Part shown: one piece after another, positions 28,202-34,815 of the stretch
Position numbering within the stretch: the stretch's first letter is position 1
How the letters are laid out: the number at the start of each line of letters is the position of its first letter
Source of the DNA: an uncultured Prevotellaceae bacterium
GTDB lineage: Bacteria; Bacteroidota; Bacteroidia; Bacteroidales; Bacteroidaceae
Length of the DNA: 34,815 nucleotides
Direction: 5' to 3'
Assembly (NCBI GenBank): GCA_946413885.1
Contig: CAMKMK010000003.1
Coordinates: 1 to 34,815 of the forward strand
Notes under the pieces: model-generated
The model's input: the letters and a program-made list of their open reading frames with translations, nothing else
Told to the model about the DNA's origin: nothing
Databases searched by the model: none
Position numbers and translations under genes: made by a program

Positions 28202-30145
28202 ATGATAAAAATAACTTTTCCCGATGACTCAGTTCGTGAGTACGTAGCTGGAGTGACCGGTTATCAGATAGCAGAAAGCATCTCGCCTCGTTTGGCTCAG
28301 GATGTTTTGGCTTGTGGTGTGAATGGTGAGACAATAGAGTTGAATCGTCCTATCAACGAGGATTCAAGTATTGTCCTTTATAAGTGGGATGACAAAGAAG
28401 GCAAGCACGCATTTTGGCATACAAGTGCTCACTTGATGGCAGAAGCCCTGCAAGAACTCTATCCTGGGATTCAGTTTGGTATTGGCCCCGCTATTGAAAA
28501 CGGTTTCTACTACGATGTTATGCCTCCTGAAGGAGTTGTGATCCGTGAGAGTGACTTTGAGACTATCGAGAAGAAGATGGCTGAACTGATTCAGAAGAAA
28601 GAAGAATTGGTTCGTCGTGACATCTCCAAGACCGATGCTTTGAAGTTCTTTGGCGATCATGGTCAAACCTATAAGAATGAGTTGATCAATGATCTGGAAG
28701 ACGGGCATATCACTACTTATACGCAGGGTGCTTTCACTGACCTTTGCCGTGGTCCTCATTTGTTGAGTACTGCTCCCATTAAGGCTTGCAAGGTACTGGC
28801 CGTAAGTTCTGCTTATTGGCGTGGTGATGAGAAGCGCCCCATGATGACCCGTTTATATGGTATCACATTCCCCAAGAAAAAGTTGCTTGAAGAGTACCTG
28901 GTTTTGTTGGAGGAAGCAAAGAAACGTGACCATCGAAGGATTGGTAAGGAGATGGAACTCTTTATGTTCTCTGATATGGTAGGTAAGGGCTTGCCAATTT
29001 GGTTACCCAAAGGTACCGCATTGCGTTTGCGTTTAGAGGATTTCCTTAAGAAAATCCAGAAACGATATGGTTATCAGCAGGTTATTACTCCACATATTGG
29101 AAGCAAGGATCTCTATGTAACCAGTGGTCATTGGGATCATTATGGCAAGGATAGTTTCCAACCTATCCATACACCTGAAGAAGGCGAGGAGTACTTGCTG
29201 AAGCCAATGAACTGTCCTCATCATTGTCAAATCTATGCATCTAAACCTCGCAGTTACAAGGATTTGCCATTCCGCTGTGCAGAGTTTGGTACGGTTTATC
29301 GTTATGAGCAAAGTGGAGAGTTGCATGGCTTGACCCGTGTACGTTCTTTCACTCAAGATGATGCTCACATTTTCTGCCGTCCTGATCAAGTGAAGAACGA
29401 GTTCATTCGTGTGATGGAAATCATCCAGATCATTTTTGGCGCCCTTGATTTCAACAATTTTGAGGCACAGATTTCACTTCGTGACCCCAATGATAAAGAG
29501 AAATATATCGGTTCAGACGAGGTTTGGGAAGCAGCAGAGAAAGCTATCATCGAGGCGTGTGCAGAAAAGGGTATGAAGACTACCACTGAACTTGGTGAGG
29601 CAGCTTTTTATGGTCCTAAATTGGACTTTATGGTGAAAGATGCGTTGGGGCGTCGTTGGCAATTAGGTACTATCCAGGTAGATTATAACCTGCCTGAGCG
29701 TTTCAATCTGGAGTATGTGGGCGAGGATAACCAGAAGCATCGTCCAGTGATGATCCATCGTGCTCCATTCGGAAGTATGGAGCGTTTTACTGCTGTACTG
29801 ATCGAGCATACTGCTGGTCACTTCCCTTTGTGGTTGAGTCCCGATCAGGTTGCCATTCTGCCTGTCAGTGAGAAATATAATGACTATGCGAGAAAGTTGC
29901 AGGAATACTATGACAGCGTAGAGGTTCGTGCTTATGTGGACGATCGCAACGAGAAGATTGGACGTAAGATTCGCGACAACGAGATGAAGCGTGTTCCTTA
30001 CATGCTTATTGTAGGTCAGAACGAGGAGTCGGAAGGCACTGTTAGTTTCCGTCAGCAGGGTGGAGGAGAGCAAGGAAGCATGAAATATGAAGATTTTGGA
30101 AAGAAAATTCTTGATGAAGTGCGGAAAATGACAGAAAAGTATTAA
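28202..30145 (+). CDS. thrS: Threonyl-tRNA synthetase
   Basis: 647 aa. N-terminal TGS domain, class II motifs ([57 protein letters not shown]), C-terminal anticodon-binding domain. Confidence 0.98.
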   Translation: MIKITFPDDSVREYVAGVTGYQIAESISPRLAQDVLACGVNGETIELNRPINEDSSIVLYKWDDKEGKHAFWHTSAHLMAEALQELYPGIQFGIGPAIENGFYYDVMPPEGVVIRESDFETIEKKMAELIQKKEELVRRDISKTDALKFFGDHGQTYKNELINDLEDGHITTYTQGAFTDLCRGPHLLSTAPIKACKVLAVSSAYWRGDEKRPMMTRLYGITFPKKKLLEEYLVLLEEAKKRDHRRIGKEMELFMFSDMVGKGLPIWLPKGTALRLRLEDFLKKIQKRYGYQQVITPHIGSKDLYVTSGHWDHYGKDSFQPIHTPEEGEEYLLKPMNCPHHCQIYASKPRSYKDLPFRCAEFGTVYRYEQSGELHGLTRVRSFTQDDAHIFCRPDQVKNEFIRVMEIIQIIFGALDFNNFEAQISLRDPNDKEKYIGSDEVWEAAEKAIIEACAEKGMKTTTELGEAAFYGPKLDFMVKDALGRRWQLGTIQVDYNLPERFNLEYVGEDNQKHRPVMIHRAPFGSMERFTAVLIEHTAGHFPLWLSPDQVAILPVSEKYNDYARKLQEYYDSVEVRAYVDDRNEKIGRKIRDNEMKRVPYMLIVGQNEESEGTVSFRQQGGGEQGSMKYEDFGKKILDEVRKMTEKY

Positions 30146-30170
30146 TTTTGCATCCGATTTTAAATAATTA

Positions 30171-30830
30171 ATGAAGAAAGACAACTTAAAGCAACAGTAT
30201 CGCGTCAACGATCAGATCCACGTTCACGAGGTTCGCGTCGTAGGTGATGATATAGAATCAACGGTACTTCCTACCTATAAGGCCCTTCAGTTAGCAGAGC
30301 AGAAAGGAGTGGATCTGGTAGAGATATCTCCTAATGCCCAGCCGCCTGTATGTCGTCTGATTGACTACAGCAAGTTCCTGTATCAACAGAAGAAGCATCA
30401 GAAGGAAATGAAAGCCAAGCAGGTCAAGATTGAAATCAAGGAGATTCGTTTTGGACCTCAAACGGATGATCACGACTACAACTTCAAGCTGAAGCATGCT
30501 CAGGGTTTCCTTCAGGAAGGCGACAAAGTGAAGGCTTATGTGTTCTTCAAGGGTCGTAGTATTCTCTTCAAGGAGCAGGGTGAGGTTCTTCTTTTGCGCT
30601 TCGCAGCTGACTTGGAGGATTATGGGAAGGTAGAGCAGATGCCTCAGTTGGAAGGAAAACGCATGATCATGTTCATAGCTCCCAAGAAGCAAACTGGCGG
30701 CAAGAAGAATGAGACCGCATTTGCAGAGGTTGTCAAGGAAGAGACCCCTCGTGAGAAGAAAGCCCCACAACAGAAGGCCCGCAAAGAATACACGGGTCCC
30801 AAAGTAGAAGGCGAGGACTTTGACGATTAG
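30171..30830 (+). CDS. infC: Translation initiation factor IF-3
   Basis: 219 aa. [69 protein letters not shown]. Long basic C-terminal extension. Confidence 0.97.
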   Translation: MKKDNLKQQYRVNDQIHVHEVRVVGDDIESTVLPTYKALQLAEQKGVDLVEISPNAQPPVCRLIDYSKFLYQQKKHQKEMKAKQVKIEIKEIRFGPQTDDHDYNFKLKHAQGFLQEGDKVKAYVFFKGRSILFKEQGEVLLLRFAADLEDYGKVEQMPQLEGKRMIMFIAPKKQTGGKKNETAFAEVVKEETPREKKAPQQKARKEYTGPKVEGEDFDD

Positions 30831-30920
30831 GAATTATGGAAAAGAACGATAGTGCGTAACGCCCTGGTATATGCGTTGCCACATCATTATTAATAATTAT
30901 AAATATTTAAACAAACAATT

Positions 30921-31118
30921 ATGCCAAAAGTAAAGACTAATTCCGGTGCAAAGAAGAGATTCACACTGACCGGTACGGGCAAGGTAAAGCGTCACCACGC
31001 ATACCACAGCCACATCTTGACAAAGAAGACAAAGAAACAAAAGAGGAATCTGGACCACAGTGCAATCGTGGAACGCGAGAACATGAAACAGGTTCGCGAT
31101 CTTCTGTGTTTGCGTTAA
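30921..31118 (+). CDS. rpmI: Ribosomal protein bL35
   Basis: 65 aa. [44 protein letters not shown]. Confidence 0.98.
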   Translation: MPKVKTNSGAKKRFTLTGTGKVKRHHAYHSHILTKKTKKQKRNLDHSAIVERENMKQVRDLLCLR

Positions 31119-31223
31119 TCTTCCAAATTCAAGACACAGTTTTTAACTTAAGTTATTAACCGAATGCTTAGCATAAAGTTCGTCCTATGATAGACGGCGC
31201 TAACGTTCAAAAAGAAAAAAATT

Positions 31224-31568
31224 ATGCCAAGATCAGTAAATCATGTAGCTTCAAGAGCTAAGAGAAAGAAAATTCTGGGTCTTACCAGAGGTTATTTTGG
31301 TGCCCGCAAAAATGTTTGGACTGTTGCCAAGAATACTTGGGAGAAGGGTCTTACCTATGCTTATCGCGATCGTCGTACCAAGAAACGCAATTTCCGCTCT
31401 TTGTGGATTCAGCGTATCAATGCTGCCGCTCGTTTGGAAGGTTTGACTTATTCACAATTGATGGGTCTTCTTCACAAGGCAGGTATTGAGATCAACCGCA
31501 AGGTTCTTGCAGACCTGGCAGTCAATCACCCTGAGGCTTTCAAAGCCATCGTTGCAAAGGTTAAGTAA
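31224..31568 (+). CDS. rplT: Ribosomal protein bL20
   Basis: 114 aa. [70 protein letters not shown]. Confidence 0.98.
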   Translation: MPRSVNHVASRAKRKKILGLTRGYFGARKNVWTVAKNTWEKGLTYAYRDRRTKKRNFRSLWIQRINAAARLEGLTYSQLMGLLHKAGIEINRKVLADLAVNHPEAFKAIVAKVK

Positions 31569-31600
31569 TCAGTCCAATCTGATTTGATTTACTAAAAGAA

Positions 31601-31634
31601 GCGTGCTCCTTCATTGGGAAGCACGCTTTCTTTG
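31601..31634 (+). terminator. Probable intrinsic terminator after rplT
   Basis: gcgtgctcc-ttcatt-gggaagcacgc hairpin followed by tttctttg, about 30 bp after the rplT stop. Confidence 0.75.
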
Positions 31635-31696
31635 TATAAAAAGCCACGCTGATGATGTGATGAAACTCCGAACACAAAAAGTTTTGAGACGTTCGT

Positions 31697-31704
31697 TACC
31701 TTTG
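31697..31704 (+). promoter_or_regulatory. Orphan Bacteroidetes -7 box TACCTTTG
   Basis: Exact TAnnTTTG match located ~275 bp upstream of malQ with no supported ORF immediately downstream. Confidence 0.35.
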
Positions 31705-31925
31705 TAATCCACCGACAGTAAGTTACTCCTCTCGGAGCGTGGCCCGCCATTGGAAACGAAACTATTCTCGGTTTCATAAAATTATTGATGAGATTCCCAG
31801 TCAAACCAGCGCGGCTAAGTCTTTTACTCATCTGTTTTCATTTGCAAATTTAATTTTTTTCAGACGTTCTCACAAATTTATCTCCCTTTTTTTGAGCGAT
31901 ATTCTTTTTTTTCTTGTTTTTTTAC

Positions 31926-31933
31926 TAAATTTG
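31926..31933 (+). promoter_or_regulatory. Bacteroidetes -7 box TAAATTTG upstream of malQ
   Basis: TAnnTTTG match 39 bp upstream of the malQ start. Confidence 0.45.
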
Positions 31934-31971
31934 TCAGTGAGTTTTGTAATTTAGCAATAATATAGACATCT

Positions 31972-34653
31972 ATGAAACTGCAATTTTCGCTGGAATATCG
32001 GACTCACTGGGGGCAATCTGTAGCTGTGGAACTTACTCTGTATCGACATCAAGGAATTCACGTGGATTCTCTTATGTCTTTGGATACTTCGGATGGACTT
32101 CATTGGAATGGTGATGTTCAAGTTACTGAGCGTGATATTGCTTCTTTCGAGTATCGATATGTCATTATGGAGGATGGTCAAGTCGTACGGCGTGAGTGGA
32201 ATGGTGTGCCCCGTCGATTCCCTGCTGATTCCTTGCGTACTTTTATCTTCCCTGATTATTGGAGAGACATTCCTCAACTGAATCATCTCTATAGTTCAGC
32301 TTATATTCATGCAGTTTCTCATTTCGAGGCCAAAGATCCCAATTTCGTCTATTACGAGCAGACTTTGCTCTTCCGTGTGCAGGCTCCACAACTACATGAA
32401 GGTCAGGCACTTGCATTGTTGGGCAGTCAACCACCTTTGGGAGCATGGGACCCCCTGCGTGCTTTACGTATGGAACGCGCAGGTGTCAATGAATGGGTTG
32501 TCAGTCTGAGTGCTGCTTATTTGTATTTACCCTTTGAATACAAATATGTTATCGTAGATGAGAAGACAGGTGATTTGATTCAATGGGAGAATGGCGACAA
32601 TCGTCTGAGTCCATCAGGTTCTATACCCCAAAATCATGTGGTGGTCATCTTTGACGAGATTATCCATGTGGATGATGAGCACTGGAAGGCTGCCGGCATC
32701 GTGATTCCCGTGTTCTCTCTCCGTAGCGAGATGAGTCAGGGTGTAGGGGATTTCAGTGATTTGAAACGTTTCGTCGATTGGGCACATCAGACAGGAATGA
32801 GCGTTATCCAGTTGCTTCCCATCAATGATACTACACAGACATATAAATGGACTGACAGCTATCCCTACAACTGTATCTCTACCTATGCCTTGCATCCGAT
32901 ATATATCGATTTGCAGCAGTTACCTCCCATCAATGATGCCCCTTTCATGCTGGAGTATGAAAAGAAGCGTCGTGAGCTGAATGCCTTGAAACAGGTAGAC
33001 TATGAGCAGGTGATTGCTTTGAAGCAGGCTTATCTGCAACGTCTGTATAAACAGGAGGGACGCCGCATTCTGAAATCTGACGAATATGAGAGATTCTATC
33101 AGAAAAACCAGGAATGGCTTGTTCCCTACACTGCATTCTGCATGTTGCGTGATAAGTATGGTACGGGTGATTTCCAGAAATGGCCTCACTATAAGACCTA
33201 CAAGGCTGAGGACGTCTATGCGTTGGTAGAGAAGAAGGCAAAGGAAACCAGCTTCTATGCTTTCGAACAATATATCCTGGACAAGCAATTGAGCGAGACG
33301 AGTACTTATGCCCGTTCTAAGGGAGTTGTCCTGAAGGGAGATATTCCAATAGGTGTAAGCCGCCATAGTGTAGAAGTATGGAAAGAGCCCTACTACTTCC
33401 ACATGAATGGTCAAGCTGGTGCGCCACCTGACGACTTCAGCGTGAACGGTCAGAATTGGGGTTTCCCCACCTACGATTGGGATCACATGGCTCAGGATGG
33501 TTATCGTTGGTGGGTTCACCGTTTACGCAAGATGGCAGAGTACTTCGATGCATTCCGTATCGATCATGTACTTGGTTTCTTCCGCATTTGGGAGATTCCC
33601 TTGCACAGTGTTCACGGATTGCTTGGCCAGTTCTCACCCGCACTTCCCATGAGCGTGGAGGAGATAGAAAGCTTTGGACTCCGTTTCCAGAAGGAGTTTT
33701 TCACTCAGCCCTATATTACTGATAGTGTGCTCACTTCCATCTTTGGCGGAATGGCTGATCATGTACGTACTGCTTACCTGACCAAGATGGATAATGTGCG
33801 TTATGCGATGCGGCCTGAATATGCCACTCAACGCCAGGTGGAGGCCGCTTTCAAGGATATGACGGATACTTCATCCGTTGCTCTGCGTGAAGGACTTTAT
33901 TCTTTGATAAGTGATGTCCTCTTCGTGCCGGATATCCACAATCCAGAGCTATATCATCCACGCATCTCTGCCACAGAGGACTACATCTTCCGTTGTTTGC
34001 CTTGGCATGAACAGGAAGCTTTCCGCCGTCTCTACGAACACTATTTCTATCATCGGCACAATGATTTCTGGTACGCTCAGGCGATGAAGAAACTGCCTAC
34101 GTTGGTGGAATCCACCCAGATGCTGGCTTGTGCCGAAGATTTGGGAATGGTGCCTGCTTGTGTGGGACCCGTAATAGACAGCTTGCGTATGCTCAGTCTC
34201 GAGATTCAGGCTATGCCCAAGCAGCCAGGCATACTCTTTGGGCACTTGGAGAACAACCCATATCGCAGCGTGAGCACCATTTTCACTCACGATATGGCCA
34301 CCCTGCGAGCTTGGTGGGAAGAGGATTATGACCGCACTCAGCACTACTATAATGAGATTCTTCACCACGATGGAGCAGCGCTGCGTATTCTACCTGGATG
34401 GCTGGCCGAAGAAATCATCTCGCGTCACCTCTTTTGTCCCAGCATGCTTTGTCTGATTAGTTTCCCCGATTGGATTTCTATAGACGAGAAATTGCGCTAC
34501 CCCTATCCTGATGACGAACGCATCAACATCCCCGCCGTTCCTCGTCACTATTGGCGTTATCGTATGCACCTCACCATCGAAGATTTGATGAAGGCAACGG
34601 ATTTCACAGATCACATACGCCTGCTCATCCAGCGTGGGGGCCGTCTCAACTGA
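31972..34653 (+). CDS. malQ: 4-alpha-glucanotransferase, DPE2-like, with two N-terminal CBM20-type starch-binding domains
   Basis: 893 aa. FRVQAPQLHEGQALALLGSQPPLGAWDPLRALRM CBM20-like. GH77 motifs IPVFSLRSEMSQGVGDFSDLKRFVDWA, DIPIGVSRHSVEVW, FDAFRIDHVLGFFRIWEIP, LACAEDLGMVP. Confidence 0.94.
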   Translation: MKLQFSLEYRTHWGQSVAVELTLYRHQGIHVDSLMSLDTSDGLHWNGDVQVTERDIASFEYRYVIMEDGQVVRREWNGVPRRFPADSLRTFIFPDYWRDIPQLNHLYSSAYIHAVSHFEAKDPNFVYYEQTLLFRVQAPQLHEGQALALLGSQPPLGAWDPLRALRMERAGVNEWVVSLSAAYLYLPFEYKYVIVDEKTGDLIQWENGDNRLSPSGSIPQNHVVVIFDEIIHVDDEHWKAAGIVIPVFSLRSEMSQGVGDFSDLKRFVDWAHQTGMSVIQLLPINDTTQTYKWTDSYPYNCISTYALHPIYIDLQQLPPINDAPFMLEYEKKRRELNALKQVDYEQVIALKQAYLQRLYKQEGRRILKSDEYERFYQKNQEWLVPYTAFCMLRDKYGTGDFQKWPHYKTYKAEDVYALVEKKAKETSFYAFEQYILDKQLSETSTYARSKGVVLKGDIPIGVSRHSVEVWKEPYYFHMNGQAGAPPDDFSVNGQNWGFPTYDWDHMAQDGYRWWVHRLRKMAEYFDAFRIDHVLGFFRIWEIPLHSVHGLLGQFSPALPMSVEEIESFGLRFQKEFFTQPYITDSVLTSIFGGMADHVRTAYLTKMDNVRYAMRPEYATQRQVEAAFKDMTDTSSVALREGLYSLISDVLFVPDIHNPELYHPRISATEDYIFRCLPWHEQEAFRRLYEHYFYHRHNDFWYAQAMKKLPTLVESTQMLACAEDLGMVPACVGPVIDSLRMLSLEIQAMPKQPGILFGHLENNPYRSVSTIFTHDMATLRAWWEEDYDRTQHYYNEILHHDGAALRILPGWLAEEIISRHLFCPSMLCLISFPDWISIDEKLRYPYPDDERINIPAVPRHYWRYRMHLTIEDLMKATDFTDHIRLLIQRGGRLN

Positions 34654-34709
34654 TAAATGACATAGAAATGCCATGAATAACTACTAAGGGAAAGCATCCG
34701 TACAGGTAA

Positions 34710-34815
34710 AATTCATTCAACTTGTTCCAGGGCAGGACACACGCCAAGGACGTGATGATTGACGAGGCCGAGAAGATGTTCAACATTCCGATCAGAAAAA
34801 AATCTGGTGCCAAAC
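34710..34815 (+). pseudogene. C-terminal fragment resembling a transposase OrfA (IS3-like), truncated on its 5' side and cut by the window edge
   Basis: Open from just after an in-frame TAA (34707-34709): NSFNLFQGRTHAKDVMIDEAEKMFNIPIRKKSGAK. The ending resembles Bacteroidetes IS3 OrfA C-termini, from memory only. No start or N-terminal half precedes it. Confidence 0.45.

Noticed and set aside
29663-30208. 181-aa minus-strand ORF
   Set aside because: Overlaps thrS and the infC start on the opposite strand; no domain recognised.
31592-31831. 79-aa minus-strand ORF and 71-aa plus-strand ORF (31739-31954) in the rplT-malQ gap
   Set aside because: The minus ORF runs through the rplT terminator hairpin. 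The plus ORF is a low-complexity Phe-rich string. Neither has a convincing start or homology.

Overview
This is a Bacteroidales-like (probably Prevotella-group) chromosomal segment. The assignment rests on protein family content and on Bacteroidetes-type promoters (-7 box TAnnTTTG). Most of it is ordinary, densely packed coding sequence. In order, it holds: a partial lactonase; a large secreted CotH-kinase protein with F5/8C and duplicated C-terminal modules; ligA; dapA; a MaoC-like gene; kdsA-kdsD; a secreted PLD/cardiolipin-synthase-like protein; a tightly overlapping minus-strand trio (substrate-binding-like lipoprotein, TPR protein, TlpA-like thioredoxin); pgk; nth; a secreted glutaminase-A-like DUF4965-type protein; an SDR oxidoreductase; an M64-type metallopeptidase; a YqjD/YqjE-like membrane trio; a SPOR protein; ruvX; def; a TPR protein; thrS-infC-rpmI-rplT; and a DPE2-like malQ. 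The least explained DNA is the ~680 bp noncoding gap 20399-21079. It contains a five-unit 22-bp tandem array, then a ~240 bp MITE-like element whose inverted ends are built of GTCCCAYY octamers around an AT-rich hairpin core. Other secondary points are a truncated transposase-like reading frame at the right edge, an orphan promoter with possible structured RNA between rplT and malQ, and candidate leader structures in the L35/L20 operon. No tRNA, rRNA or CRISPR was recognised. No database search was run, so all family calls come from reading the sequences.
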